A stretch of DNA of 64,000 nucleotides from Furfurilactobacillus milii (GTDB lineage Bacteria > Bacillota > Bacilli > Lactobacillales > Lactobacillaceae), in contig NZ_JAIWJF010000001.1 in NCBI RefSeq assembly GCF_021654115.1, positions 372,001-436,000 of the forward strand. Reading direction: 5' to 3'. The notes under the pieces are model-generated. The model did no database searches and had not been told where the DNA came from. It saw nothing but the letters and a program-made list of their open reading frames with translations. Positions 1 to 9,194 of the stretch are shown piece by piece. How positions within the stretch are numbered: position 1 is the first letter of the stretch; the number at the start of each line of letters is the position of its first letter. Both the position numbers and the translations under genes were made by a program.

Positions 1-239
1 GGGAAAGCGTGACAAACTTCGTCGTTAACGCTGACACAAGTAGCAAAGTCGTACCCTTCGAAGCCTTTTTCTTCAGGCTTGGCGTTGTGTTCTTCAAAGT
101 AACGTACGGCAAACTTTTCGATGTCCCAGCTCGAAATGCCGGGCTTGATGATGTCACGTAAACCGATGTGCATACCGGCCAACACAGCACCAGCTTTACG
201 CATACCCTCGATTTCACGAGGTGATTTCAATGTAATCAT
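1..239 (-). CDS. map: Methionine aminopeptidase type I (N-terminal part)
   Basis: The visible 79 codons begin MITLKSPREIEGMRKAGAVL and continue through YDFATCVSVNDEVCHAFP, the conserved N-terminal half of type I methionine aminopeptidase, the cytosolic metalloenzyme that removes initiator Met from nascent proteins. The gene runs off the left edge, so the metal-binding residues of the C-terminal half are not visible. The ATG at 239-237 is preceded by an AGGAAGAG Shine-Dalgarno sequence about 6 nt upstream. It is transcribed divergently from the aldo-keto reductase that follows. The family assignment is firm; completeness cannot be judged. Confidence 0.93.
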   Translation of the reverse strand, partial: MITLKSPREIEGMRKAGAVLAGMHIGLRDIIKPGISSWDIEKFAVRYFEEHNAKPEEKGFEGYDFATCVSVNDEVCHAF

Positions 240-346
240 GACTATTTTCTCTTCCTTTTGTCTTTGATAACTATACTTATTTAGTATAACCATTTTAGGA
301 TAAAAAGAGTAGCGTCTCGCTTGAAAAGGCTTGTCGCCCTTACCTT

Positions 347-375
347 TTGCATTTCTGTAGTGAGTTAACTATGAT
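347..375 (+). promoter_or_regulatory. Sigma-A promoter of aldo-keto reductase gene
   Basis: TTGCAT (347-352), a 17-nt spacer, then TATGAT (370-375). It places the transcript start near 382 and so supports translation from 404/407 rather than from the upstream in-frame ATG at 347. Confidence 0.7.
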
Positions 376-403
376 GAATATTGAGAGAACAAAGGGGCGA
401 ATA

Positions 404-1279
404 ATGATGAGTAACGAAATTTCAGGAATTAATGATACGAAGACATTGTCAAACGGCGTTGAGATGCCACGTTTGGGATTGGGTGTCTGGCAAGCTGAGC
501 CGAAGGATGCTGTGAATGCTGTGAGTTCGGCAATTCAGATGGGCTATCCAATGATTGATACTGCTAAGGCCTATGGCAATGAACAACAAGTTGGTGAGGG
601 TATCAAACAGGGATTGGCAGCCGCTGGTAAAAAGCGCGAAGACTTATTTGTGACGACCAAACTTGCCAATTCTGATCAAGGGTACGAATCCACGTTGACT
701 AATTTCGATGCCAGTTTGAAACGTTTAGGCTTGGATTATGTAGATTTATATCTCATTCACTGGCCAGTTGCCGGCAAGTGGGCCGAAACTTGGCGTGCGT
801 TTGAAAAGATTTATCAAGATGGTAAGGCACGTGCCATTGGGGTCTGCAATTTCTCTGAACAGACGATGAAGTCATTGATCGCGTTAAGTGATATCACGCC
901 AATGGTTGACCAGGTCGAATTTCATCCATGGTTGCAACAGCCGTCTCTGAAGAAGTACTTAGCCGACACCGGTATTCAACAAGAAGCGTGGTCACCACTT
1001 GGTGGGACTGGTGGTTCCTTAATGAAAGAACCTGTAATTCAGGCGATTGCTAAGAAGCACGGCAAATCAGCTGCTCAAGTGTTAATTCGCTGGGATTTAC
1101 AGAATGGATTGGTGACGATTCCGAAATCTGTTCATCCAGAATACATTAAGCAAAACGCCGATGTGTATGATTTCAGTTTGGACGATGATGATATGAAACA
1201 ATTGGCTGCTATGGAGCAGAACAAACGGACTAGCTACTGGCTAACCAGTTTCGATTGGTACTTCGGTGATGAAAAATAG
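404..1279 (+). CDS. Aldo/keto reductase (2,5-diketogluconate reductase-like)
   Basis: A 291-residue cytosolic NADPH-dependent carbonyl reductase of the AKR superfamily. The catalytic tetrad is visible: Asp and Tyr in DTAKAYGNE, Lys in VTTKLANSD and His in YLIHWP. The C-terminal VTIPKS segment is the usual NADP-phosphate binding loop. Length matches AKR family 5 enzymes. The start at 404 (or the next ATG at 407) follows AAAGGGG at 391-397, and the promoter at 347-375 lies inside the alternative longer reading. The physiological substrate cannot be inferred; small aldehydes and ketones are typical. It is monocistronic, with a terminator directly after it. Confidence 0.9.
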   Translation: MMSNEISGINDTKTLSNGVEMPRLGLGVWQAEPKDAVNAVSSAIQMGYPMIDTAKAYGNEQQVGEGIKQGLAAAGKKREDLFVTTKLANSDQGYESTLTNFDASLKRLGLDYVDLYLIHWPVAGKWAETWRAFEKIYQDGKARAIGVCNFSEQTMKSLIALSDITPMVDQVEFHPWLQQPSLKKYLADTGIQQEAWSPLGGTGGSLMKEPVIQAIAKKHGKSAAQVLIRWDLQNGLVTIPKSVHPEYIKQNADVYDFSLDDDDMKQLAAMEQNKRTSYWLTSFDWYFGDEK

Positions 1280-1291
1280 TTTGTAGACATT

Positions 1292-1326
1292 ACGTGCCAC
1301 ATTCGTTAAGCGTGTGGCGCGTTTTT
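1292..1326 (+). terminator. Rho-independent terminator of aldo-keto reductase
   Basis: Stem CGTGCCACA with TGTGGCGCG followed by TTTTT, starting 13 nt after the stop codon. Confidence 0.75.
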
Positions 1327-1371
1327 GGTTGCAGGTCAAAAGAAACGGTATTGTCGATTCAGTGCGGTGGA

Positions 1372-1575
1372 TGCCGCTTGCGGTTGGCAACATTGACACA
1401 CTCGCCGTGGGACCGGTTCAAGCCGGAAGAGCGCCGTCTATCACCTCGCCGCCAAGCCTCGTGAAGACCGTGAGTCTTGGCGCCCGTCCGTGTTGTAAAT
1501 TCGGGAGAACCATTCGGATTAACAACACCTTCACAGCGTGGTGTCAATGTTGCCGTCCTCCGGCTGATGTAGTAA
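1372..1575 (+). repeat. Family A structured intergenic element, copy A1
   Basis: First of nine copies of an imperfect palindromic element. The ends pair as GGCAACATTGACAC (1386-1399) with GTGTCAATGTTGCC (1541-1554), 14 of 14 bases complementary. The core carries the family signature GGGACCGGTTCAAGCC near the left arm and a CACCTCG block. It fills most of the 490-nt gap before the next gene. No known class is assigned; a structured RNA is inferred from covariation between copies. Confidence 0.75.
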
Positions 1576-1770
1576 TAGTTTTTGAGAAAGTATCATTTAT
1601 CAGTAAGTGTGTAGGCAATGCAACCATTATTGTGATGTTAGGGATGGTCCAAGGCAGTTTTTCCTTGCTATAAAGATGTGGTCAGATGATTTATTGGTTG
1701 CCGACTTGTTTACAACCACAACAGACAGCTGTTTAATGAGAACTATCATTTCTAGGAGTGGAGTTCTTTT

Positions 1771-2511
1771 ATGGTCAAAACACAGATTGGTTTACTGAGC
1801 ACGATTGATCGGCTTAAACTTCCTGCTAAACAGCTTAGTCAGGTCTTAACGATAATTGAACGAGAATTTGACAGTGCCGTTATCACGGTTACAGACACCA
1901 CGAATCCGAGTGTGTTGACGCTCATTCAAGAAACTACCGTGAACTCATTTTCGGTTCCTCGTAACGGTGCAGCCAATGGTCGTCGTTTAGCGGTTTCAAA
2001 GTTTGTCGAAGTTAGTAGGCTATCTGATAGCTCATTGATTCTACATATTGATTTCGATAAGCTCGCCACAATGATTATTCGAAAACCTGATGCTTTTCAC
2101 CAACTTATTACGAAGATGCGACTTGGGATTTCATTTGATTATGCCTGTGTTAATCGTTCGTCAGAAAATATGCAAACGTATCCGAAGGCATGGACAGACA
2201 CAGAAACGTGTACGAATAAGTGTGCTCAGGCATTCTTTGGGTTATCAAATTTCACCGATTTTACATCCGGTGCTGCAATTATCAGGCAGAAATTTTTATC
2301 ATTTATAAGTGAAGCATCAAACGCCAAGATGATTGATGCTGAGTGGCCACTTATTGTTAAGCAGCATAATGGGCAGATAGGCAGCGTAGAAACTGCAGGC
2401 TTGCCATTTACCCAATTGAATCGCGAGGTGACGCAAAAGCCTCTCTGGCAACGCTATGCTGACCGAATCAGGTTAGTTCAACAGATTATCGAACCGTTAA
2501 CGCAAGAATAA
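1771..2511 (+). CDS. Protein of unknown function, 246 aa
   Basis: I do not recognise this protein. It is soluble-looking: no signal peptide, no membrane segment, mixed alpha/beta composition. Four cysteines cluster around residues 125-153 (CVNRSS, CTNKC). The C-terminal third (SGAAIIRQKFLSF, then AEWPLIVKQHNGQIG, then KPLWQRYADRIRLVQQII) looks like an ordered domain but matches no family I can name. The ATG at 1771 has a good AGGAGTGGAG ribosome site. It stands alone between a family A element and a convergent MarR gene, so context gives no function. Codon use looks ordinary, and the reading frame is probably real. Confidence 0.7.
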   Translation: MVKTQIGLLSTIDRLKLPAKQLSQVLTIIEREFDSAVITVTDTTNPSVLTLIQETTVNSFSVPRNGAANGRRLAVSKFVEVSRLSDSSLILHIDFDKLATMIIRKPDAFHQLITKMRLGISFDYACVNRSSENMQTYPKAWTDTETCTNKCAQAFFGLSNFTDFTSGAAIIRQKFLSFISEASNAKMIDAEWPLIVKQHNGQIGSVETAGLPFTQLNREVTQKPLWQRYADRIRLVQQIIEPLTQE

Positions 2512-2512
2512 A

Positions 2513-2572
2513 AAATAACGCTTGAAATTGGGTAATAGTCATAAACTAATACTCAGTTTCAGGCGTCTATTT
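2513..2572 (-). terminator. Terminator shared by marR-like gene and convergent unknown gene
   Basis: Stem ACGCTTGAAA (2518-2527) with TTTCAGGCGT (2557-2566). The A-run on its left gives a strong T-run on the minus strand, so it mainly terminates the MarR gene; the T-run on the plus side is weaker. Confidence 0.6.
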
Positions 2573-2591
2573 AGTTAAAAATATCAGTTAA

Positions 2592-3050
2592 TTATTTTTT
2601 GCGATTAAATTCTGTAAAACCGCTATCTTTGGCTGTTTCGATTGTTTTAACCAGTGTTGGCATGAAGCCGTCACCCAGTTCGTTTTCGAGGGAGTCGAGG
2701 ATTTCCTTTTCGTGCTCACGGAAATCAACAACTAGTTTTTCTCCCTTTGAGGTTGGCGCCAGAAAATGACGCCGACGATCCTTAGCATCGGTCTCTGAAC
2801 GAATGTATTTTTTCTTCATCAATCCAGTGATTGCTTGAGAAACGGCCGATTCAGAGACGTTAACACGGTCTGACAAATCAGTCAGGTTTGTTTTAATATC
2901 AGTTACAATCGCCACTAGAACACCTAATTCACTGTTGTTTAAATCATATTTAGCTGCGTATGCACTGAAACGTTGATACAAAATACGAAAATCACGAATG
3001 ACAACAGTTTCAAATTGAAAGAAAGTGTCGTTGTTGTCTAGTTCACTCAT
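2592..3050 (-). CDS. MarR-family transcriptional regulator
   Basis: A 152-residue winged-helix regulator. The N-terminal dimerisation helix is followed by the MarR DNA-binding core (NLTDLSDRVNVSESAVSQAITGLMKKKYI) and the charged wing EEP-like segment TDAKDRRRHFLAPTSKGEKLV, a standard MarR pattern. Such proteins usually repress a neighbouring gene and respond to phenolic or oxidative ligands. The divergent side holds only 770 nt with a family A element before the dehydrogenase gene at 3821, so the target is unclear. The ATG at 3050 has only a modest ribosome site (GGAAAC). Family is secure; ligand and regulon are not known. Confidence 0.88.
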   Translation of the reverse strand: MSELDNNDTFFQFETVVIRDFRILYQRFSAYAAKYDLNNSELGVLVAIVTDIKTNLTDLSDRVNVSESAVSQAITGLMKKKYIRSETDAKDRRRHFLAPTSKGEKLVVDFREHEKEILDSLENELGDGFMPTLVKTIETAKDSGFTEFNRKK

Positions 3051-3369
3051 GATATGTTTCCGCCCATTGCCGGAATCAGTAACTCGCTTAAAATTTTAAT
3101 AACTTTATTATATCAGGTTATCGCCGTCATGACAGGCTTTTTAGAACTTATTTGATTAACTTTCTATACCAGGTGATTTTTATCCAGAATTTAGGTCAAT
3201 TTGAGGAAGATTTGTGGGACTGATTTTAAATAATTAGCACCAAGAAAAAGGTTAAGGACAGTCATTCTTTTTAATAAGAAATGGCGTAAATGTATGATTG
3301 TTAAATAAATCAACTAATATCAAAATAATAATTGTTTTATTGCAATGATTAGTAATTTACATGTTAGTG

Positions 3370-3540
3370 GAGGCAGGCAGAGCCGTAGTTTCGTGAAAGC
3401 GATACTTATGTGATGTATTTTTGACCGCCGAGTATTGCGAAACGAGTTTGACAACATCGTTTTTAATGGTCTCAAGTTGAAGTTAAGAACCGTGTACTTC
3501 GGGCTGGAACCGGTGACCATGAAACATAGCCACCGCCTAA
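3370..3540 (-). repeat. Family A structured intergenic element, copy A2
   Basis: A minus-oriented copy recognised by GTTTCGTG near the left arm, GGTCTCAAGTTGAAG, and GGGCTGGAACCGGT near the right arm (the reverse complement of the family signature). The end stem is only partly preserved, GTTTC with GAAAC being clearest. It occupies the long gap 3051-3820, in which I see no gene. Confidence 0.6.
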
Positions 3541-3618
3541 GGTAACGGAAACTAAAGCACACTTCAAAAAGTGCATCACCTCACATTATCAAACATAATC
3601 ACCATCTTTACACTTGAC

Positions 3619-3624
3619 TATAAT
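3619..3624 (+). promoter_or_regulatory. Possible -10 element (TATAAT) upstream of the LDH-family gene
   Basis: A perfect TATAAT in the context TTGACTATAAT. The same 11-nt string recurs upstream of fumC at 4973-4984, but in neither place is there a good -35 box at 17 nt, so the match could be activator-dependent or fortuitous. It would give an untranslated leader of about 190 nt. Confidence 0.35.
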
Positions 3625-3754
3625 CTGGTCGGCAGGTTACGCTACTCCTGATCGATTTGCAGATGATAGTGATGTGATCGATGATTAACCGCCGTTTGAA
3701 ATGGCCGCCCGCTGCGCTTTACCGCCATGAATTGCAGCGAGAATGGCCGGTTGA

Positions 3755-4768
<1,014 letters not shown>

Positions 4769-4779
4769 AAATGATTTCA

Positions 4780-4812
4780 ATGAAACGTTGCCGTATATGG
4801 TGACGTTTTTTA
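4780..4812 (+). terminator. Rho-independent terminator of the LDH-family gene
   Basis: AACGTTGCC, a short loop, then GGTGACGTT and a run of six T. Confidence 0.7.
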
Positions 4813-5020
4813 GTTTGCACGATGAAGTTTGTCAAAAAAATTTGTAAACACCATTTTCGTTTCGATTTTCACAATGATTGCTAGCTAATGTAAATGGGCG
4901 AAAACAAGTCCTTACGGCAATTGTAAAGCACTCAATAGCAAGCTATTAATGTTTTTAATGGTAACCGCTTCGTTTGACTATAATTATTTGCACCTAGTAA
5001 ACTTAGAAGTGTTAAGTGAA

Positions 5021-5066
5021 TGAGGTCACAAACTGGATTAAACGTTCCACCGACCTCGCTTTTTAT
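5021..5066 (+). promoter_or_regulatory. Candidate transcription attenuator in the fumC leader
   Basis: GAGGTC (5021-5026) pairs with GACCTC (5054-5059), helped by an inner GG/CC step, and is followed by GCTTTTTATTTG. This terminator-like hairpin lies between the likely promoter (TATAAT near 4979) and the fumC ribosome site at 5101, so it could stop transcription early. No T-box or riboswitch core is recognisable. Confidence 0.4.
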
Positions 5067-5114
5067 TTGTTTATGTTTGTTACTAAATACACAAAGAACT
5101 GGAGGCACATTTTG

Positions 5115-6500
5115 ATGTCAGATTATCGTGTTGAAGAAGATACCATTGGGCCAGTTAAGATTCCTAGCGAAGCACTATGGGGACCACAAACCGAACGGAG
5201 TCGCAACAACTTCCCAACAGGGCAATTCATGCCAATTGCAATTATTCGCGCCCTGTTACAGATCAAAAAAGCTGCTGCCGAAGCCAATCAGGAATTGGAT
5301 CAAATTAGTGCAGAAAAGGGTCAACTCATCATTCGCGCCATCGATGAGTTACTGAGCTTGAGCGACGAAGACTTACGTAAGGACTTCCCACTTCGTGTTT
5401 ACCAGACTGGTTCTGGTACGCAAACGAACATGAACACAAACGAAGTCGTAGCCCACGAAGCTGCTAAGTTGGATGACTCAATTGAAATCCTTCCTAACGA
5501 TGACGTGAACCATGGTCAGAGTTCAAACGACATTTTCCCAACGGCGATGAACATCACCGCTAGTGTTGCCGTTAAAGAATTGGAAGATTCGGCACAACAC
5601 TTGATTGATGAGCTGAAGGTTAAGCAGGACAAGTACTGGCGGACAGTTAAGATTGGCCGGACTCACTTGCAAGACGCAACGCCATTGACGTTTGGGCAAG
5701 AAATCAGTGGTTGGGTCAGCATGTTAGAACATGACCTGGGCTACTTGAAGAGTTTAGATGGCACATTGCTTGAATTAGCGATGGGTGGTACTGCAGTTGG
5801 TACTGGTTTAAACGCTGCGCCTGGTTTCGCTGATGACATTGCTGCCCGGATGAGCAAAGTTTACGGGCCTGCTTTCACAGCTAAAACGAACAAGTTCTAT
5901 GGTTTGGCCGCACACTCCAACCTTGACGTTGTTCACGGTGCGATGAAGACCTTGGCTGCTGATCTGATGAAGATTGCCAACGATGTGCGTTTCTTAGCTA
6001 GTGGCCCGCGTGCTGCCTACGCTGAATTGAACATTCCTGCTAACGAACCTGGATCATCAATCATGCCTGGTAAGGTTAACCCAACGCAGGCTGAAGCGAT
6101 TACGATGGCCGCCGTTCGGGTAATGGGTAACGATGTGGTTGTGACCATGGCTTCTTCACAGGGTAACTTCGAAATGAACGTGTACAAACCAGTACTGATC
6201 GACGCTTTCCTTGAATCAGCCGAATTGTTACGTGGTACGATGACCGGCTTTGCTGACAAGATGATCCATGGTTTGACAGTTAACGAAGAACGCATGGAAG
6301 AATTGGTCGACAATTCATTGATGACGGTTACGGCTTTGTCACCACACATTGGGTACCACGACAGTGCCAAAATTGCTCAGCAAGCTGACCAAGACGGAAC
6401 CACATTACGTGTTGCTGCCTTGAAGTCTGGCAAAGTTACTGCTGAACAGTTCGACGAATGGGTTGATCCATTGAAGATGACGAACATCGACCGCAAGTAA
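5115..6500 (+). CDS. fumC: Class II fumarate hydratase
   Basis: A 461-residue cytosolic enzyme that interconverts fumarate and malate. It shows the class II fumarase signatures GSGTQTNMNTNEV, NDDVNHGQSSND, the catalytic GRTHLQDATPLTFGQE and the superfamily signature PGSSIMPGKVNP. The length equals the family norm. The ATG at 5115 follows GGAGG at 5101-5105; an in-frame upstream start would add a 33-residue non-homologous leader and is rejected. It is flanked by the LDH-family enzyme with Arg102 and the DASS exchanger, which suggests the reductive direction: oxaloacetate to malate to fumarate. A possible leader attenuator precedes it. Confidence 0.95.
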   Translation: MSDYRVEEDTIGPVKIPSEALWGPQTERSRNNFPTGQFMPIAIIRALLQIKKAAAEANQELDQISAEKGQLIIRAIDELLSLSDEDLRKDFPLRVYQTGSGTQTNMNTNEVVAHEAAKLDDSIEILPNDDVNHGQSSNDIFPTAMNITASVAVKELEDSAQHLIDELKVKQDKYWRTVKIGRTHLQDATPLTFGQEISGWVSMLEHDLGYLKSLDGTLLELAMGGTAVGTGLNAAPGFADDIAARMSKVYGPAFTAKTNKFYGLAAHSNLDVVHGAMKTLAADLMKIANDVRFLASGPRAAYAELNIPANEPGSSIMPGKVNPTQAEAITMAAVRVMGNDVVVTMASSQGNFEMNVYKPVLIDAFLESAELLRGTMTGFADKMIHGLTVNEERMEELVDNSLMTVTALSPHIGYHDSAKIAQQADQDGTTLRVAALKSGKVTAEQFDEWVDPLKMTNIDRK

Positions 6501-6574
6501 ACGACAGTCGGGTTATTCGTTTGAACAAAGTACTATCAGTATTAAAAAACATTTCTTGATTAACAATGTGTTGT

Positions 6575-6606
6575 ACAACTCCTGAGGACAAGATGTCAGG
6601 GGTTGT
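6575..6606 (+). promoter_or_regulatory. Stable hairpin between fumC and the DASS gene
   Basis: ACAACTCCTGA pairs with TCAGGGGTTGT over 11 bp with one G-U pair and a 10-nt loop. There is no T-run, so it may be an mRNA processing or stability element, or a protein-binding site, rather than a terminator. Confidence 0.4.
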
Positions 6607-6742
6607 CTGCGCGTTTAGGGATATACCGTAAATATCCATGTTGGTTAGGTTGGCGCTGACATCGCAAGATGCACGCACCTTAGAATGTGAAGAAACGGCC
6701 TTCGTCGATTAAGCGTCGGTGAGGGCACGAGAGGGATAAAAC

Positions 6743-8161
6743 ATGAAGCTTGAAAACGTTAAGTACAAAAATTTTCTGTGGCCAGTGTTAGTTGGACTGA
6801 TCATTTGGTTCCTTGCACCAATTCGCCCAGACGCTGTTAGTTTAGCAGCTTGGCATATGCTTGCCATCTTCGTTGGGACGATCATTGCCTGTATCACTCA
6901 ACCAATCGCAATTGGTGGGGTTGCTTTAATCGGGGTCACACTGACAGTCCTGCTTGGCATCGTACCAATGAAAGATGCCACAACTGCATTTGGTAACAAC
7001 ACGGTTTGGTTGATCGCGATGGCTTACTTCTTGTCACGTGGGTTCATCAAGACTGGTTTTGGTCGGCGGGTAGCGCTGATCTTCGTGCGTTTGTTTGGTA
7101 AACGGACGTTAGGCTTGGCCTACTCACTAGTCGGTGTTGACTTGGTTACTGCCCCTGCCACACCAAGTAACACGGCCCGTGCCGGTGGGATTATCTTTCC
7201 AATTATCGAATCACTAGCAACAACGTTTGGTTCACACCCTAAAGACGGGACTGAACGTAAGATTGGTTCGTTCCTTGTTTATACCGAATTCCAAGGGGAC
7301 ATCATTACTTCAGCAATGTTCCTGACTGCGATGGCACCAAACTTGGTTGCCGTTGCAATGGCCGGTAAAGCTGGCGTTCACATTACGTGGATCAGCTGGT
7401 TCATCGCCGCTCTGGTGCCTGGGATTATTAGTTTGATTTGTGTGCCATACATTATTTACAAGTTATATCCACCAGAGGTTAAGGAAACACCAAACGCCAA
7501 GGACTGGGCTGACAAAGAATTAGCTGACATGGGACCAATGAGCACGCCTGAAAAGATCATGATGAGCGTCTTCTTGATTGCCTTGCTACTTTGGATCGCT
7601 TCAAGTTTCATCGGTTTGGATGCAACCTTGGTTGCCTTTATCGCAGTTTCACTATTGTTGTTAACAGGTGTTCTTTCTGTTCAAGATATCTTGAAGGAAA
7701 CTGGTGCTTGGAATACATTGATTTGGTTCTCAATCCTGATCTTTATGGCAAACGAACTGACTCAATTAGGCTTGATCAAATGGTTATCTTCATCAATCGG
7801 CACGGCACTGCATGGTGTTAGCTGGATGATGGTGCTAGTCATTCTGTTTATCTTCTATTTCTACACACATTACTTGTTTGCTTCTGGTACTGCCCACGTT
7901 ACGGCAATGTACGCTGCACTTCTAGCTGTTGCATTAGCTGCTGGGGTGCCACATATGTTAGCCGCAATTATGTTGGCCTTTGCAGGTCCACTGTTTAGTT
8001 CGACTACGCACTATGCAAGTGGCCCGGCCACAGTGCTGTTTGGTTCTGGCTTCGTGAAGCAGTCCGACTGGTGGCGTCTAAACGCCATCCTAGGTGTCTT
8101 TTACATCGTCGTATGGCTAGGCGGTGGTCTGCTTTGGACCAAAGTATTGGGTATGTGGTAA
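6743..8161 (+). CDS. DASS-family (SLC13-like) dicarboxylate/citrate antiporter
   Basis: A 472-residue inner membrane protein with about 11-12 hydrophobic segments. It has the paired substrate-binding signatures of the divalent anion:sodium symporter family: TPSNTARAGG in the first half and FSSTTHYASGPA in the second. It resembles CitT / 2-oxoglutarate-malate translocator proteins, which exchange citrate, malate, fumarate or succinate. The ATG at 6743 follows GAGAGGGAT. It lies 242 nt after fumC, and together with the dehydrogenase at 3821 suggests uptake of a C4 or C6 acid against export of the reduced product. The exact substrate is not determinable. A decayed copy of its 3' end lies at 9059-9157. 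Confidence 0.9.
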   Translation: MKLENVKYKNFLWPVLVGLIIWFLAPIRPDAVSLAAWHMLAIFVGTIIACITQPIAIGGVALIGVTLTVLLGIVPMKDATTAFGNNTVWLIAMAYFLSRGFIKTGFGRRVALIFVRLFGKRTLGLAYSLVGVDLVTAPATPSNTARAGGIIFPIIESLATTFGSHPKDGTERKIGSFLVYTEFQGDIITSAMFLTAMAPNLVAVAMAGKAGVHITWISWFIAALVPGIISLICVPYIIYKLYPPEVKETPNAKDWADKELADMGPMSTPEKIMMSVFLIALLLWIASSFIGLDATLVAFIAVSLLLLTGVLSVQDILKETGAWNTLIWFSILIFMANELTQLGLIKWLSSSIGTALHGVSWMMVLVILFIFYFYTHYLFASGTAHVTAMYAALLAVALAAGVPHMLAAIMLAFAGPLFSSTTHYASGPATVLFGSGFVKQSDWWRLNAILGVFYIVVWLGGGLLWTKVLGMW

Positions 8162-8170
8162 TAGAAAAGT

Positions 8171-8297
8171 GAGCGTGAGCAGGCCGGGTTTGACCCCGAG
8201 CAATAACATGGAGGTGAAGAATTCGGCGGTTTTCCGAATAATTCAGCTTCGGGTTATGCACAGGGGTCAGGTCTGCGAGCGCGTTATGGCTATGTAA
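8171..8297 (+). ncRNA. Family B structured element, copy B1
   Basis: This element starts 10 nt after the DASS stop codon. It folds as a long interrupted hairpin: GCAGGCC with GGTCTGC, TGACCCC with GGGGTCA, ATAAC with GTTAT, and an apical stem GAATTCGG with CCGAATAATTC. The internal loop CGAGCA / GCACAG and the tail GGCTATGTAA are shared with copy B2 at 19711-19842, where the stem sequences differ. A structured 3'-UTR RNA is inferred; it resembles descriptions of lactobacillar lacto-type motifs, but I cannot confirm a match. Confidence 0.5.
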
Positions 8298-8343
8298 TAG
8301 TAAAGAAGTTATCCAAAATCTTTTGAACTTAATACCAATCAAG

Positions 8344-8382
8344 AAGAACCGAAATCGTGCTTTTGACGATTTCGGTTCTTTT
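8344..8382 (+). terminator. Rho-independent terminator after the DASS gene
   Basis: AAGAACCGAAATCGT pairs with ACGATTTCGGTTCTT followed by T residues. A near-identical stem recurs at 9195-9235. Confidence 0.85.
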
Positions 8383-8420
8383 CGTCCAATGAACCTCAAC
8401 TCAATCTGCTGGAAATTTGC

Positions 8421-8439
8421 AGCATAACGATGCTACAAT
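8421..8439 (+). promoter_or_regulatory. Toxin-antitoxin operator overlapping -10 box
   Basis: The perfect inverted repeat AGCAT-AACG-ATGCT (8421-8434) runs into TACAAT (8434-8439), a likely -10 box. The layout suits autorepression by the antitoxin. The ribosome site AAGGAGG follows before the ATG at 8471. Confidence 0.5.
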
Positions 8440-8470
8440 GCTATTATGAATAAGCAAGGAGGCAACAGCG

Positions 8471-8716
8471 ATGACAAAATCACTCCCAATGTCGGCATTG
8501 CGAAACTATAACAACGTGTTTGACGAAGTACGCGATGGCACAACAATTCGGTTTACGAAAAATGGTAAAGACGCGGGCGGCGTCTTAGTCAATACGCAAG
8601 AGTGGGAACATGTACAAGCTGAAATAAGACTTTTAACAGAATTAAATAGAGCGGATCGTAATTTTGGCACGGGAATTTCTCGTGATAAGTTCCGTCAGGA
8701 GCATCGACATGAATAA
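8471..8716 (+). CDS. Phd/YefM-family antitoxin
   Basis: An 81-residue protein with the Phd/YefM fold pattern: MSALRNYNNVFDEVRDG (operator-binding N-terminus), then TIRFTKNGKDAGGVLVNTQEWEHVQAEIRLLTELNRA, and a charged C-terminal tail that normally wraps the toxin. It would neutralise the toxin encoded next and repress the operon through the palindrome at 8421-8434. The ATG follows AAGGAGG. Its last 8 nt overlap the toxin start, so translation is coupled. The pair lies between the DASS gene and a decayed duplicate of its 3' end. Confidence 0.85.
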   Translation: MTKSLPMSALRNYNNVFDEVRDGTTIRFTKNGKDAGGVLVNTQEWEHVQAEIRLLTELNRADRNFGTGISRDKFRQEHRHE

Positions 8717-9035
8717 TGCCTATGCGCTCTTTTTTTCGCAGTATTATGACGATGATTATCAACAAATTGAGTCGGGGTTGGCGATGTTTGGTTATCAGCG
8801 CGCGTCGATTAATACGATTTTAAATAAGATCGATCATACTATCGATCTTCTGCAAAGCAATCCATTTTTAGGTCCTAGATTAGATAAAAACACAACGATA
8901 CCAAATAATTACAGATACCTAGTGAGCGGGGACTATTTACAGTTTTATCAAGTATTTCCAGAGACTAAAACAATTCGTGTTTATCGTCTCTTGAATGTAC
9001 ATACTGATTACTTAGCAACACTGGGCTTAAATTAA
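8709..9035 (+). CDS. RelE/ParE-superfamily toxin
   Basis: A 108-residue small protein with the ParE/RelE pattern: a helical N-terminal half (YYDDDYQQIESGLAMFGYQRASINTI), LLQSNPFLGPRLD, then the beta segments NYRYLVSGDYLQFYQVF and TIRVYRLLNVHTDYLATLGL. It starts at the ATG inside the antitoxin gene's last codons (ATGAATAA overlap), the usual coupling in type II modules. It could be an mRNase (RelE-like) or a gyrase poison (ParE-like); sequence alone does not decide. The reading frame is intact, so the module is probably functional. Confidence 0.82.
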   Translation: MNNAYALFFSQYYDDDYQQIESGLAMFGYQRASINTILNKIDHTIDLLQSNPFLGPRLDKNTTIPNNYRYLVSGDYLQFYQVFPETKTIRVYRLLNVHTDYLATLGLN

Positions 9036-9058
9036 TTCGGGTAAAATGTCCCCAGAAG

Positions 9059-9157
9059 ACGCACTATTGTCAGCGCGAAGGTATTTGTCGAAGAATATAA
9101 GGCGGTTTAGGAAAAAATGCCATCCTCGGTGTCTTCTACATTGTCTTACGTCTATGT
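9059..9157 (+). pseudogene. Decayed duplicate of the DASS gene 3' end
   Basis: In one frame this stretch reads THY, then 16 codons including a TAA, then KNAILGVFYIVLRL. The DASS protein encoded at 6743-8161 ends with THY, 22 codons, then LNAILGVFYIVVWL. The match, in frame but with six codons lost and a stop gained, marks a remnant of a tandem duplicate. A copy of the DASS terminator follows at 9195. Confidence 0.7.
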
Positions 9158-9194
9158 AATAATCAAACGTGCTCTTGAGCCTAACAACAATAGA

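Noticed and set aside
1410-1425. GGTTCAAGCC in family A elements looks like a tRNA T-arm
   Set aside because: There is no acceptor stem, anticodon arm or CCA-compatible end at tRNA spacing, and the string lies within a larger palindrome in all copies.
1314-1673. Open frames within family A elements
   Set aside because: They follow from palindromic GC-rich DNA, have no ribosome site and differ between copies.
5021-5066. T-box leader upstream of fumC because of CGTTCCACC near a terminator
   Set aside because: There is no AGGGTGGNACCGCG antiterminator, no specifier loop, and fumarase is not an amino acid gene.
5016-5114. Longer fumC start adding 33 residues
   Set aside because: The extra residues have no fumarase homology and span the attenuator hairpin; GGAGG at 5101 fits the ATG at 5115.
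8004-8399. 131-codon minus-strand frame over the DASS 3' end and element B1
   Set aside because: It lies opposite a real gene and an RNA-like element, with no homology or ribosome site.
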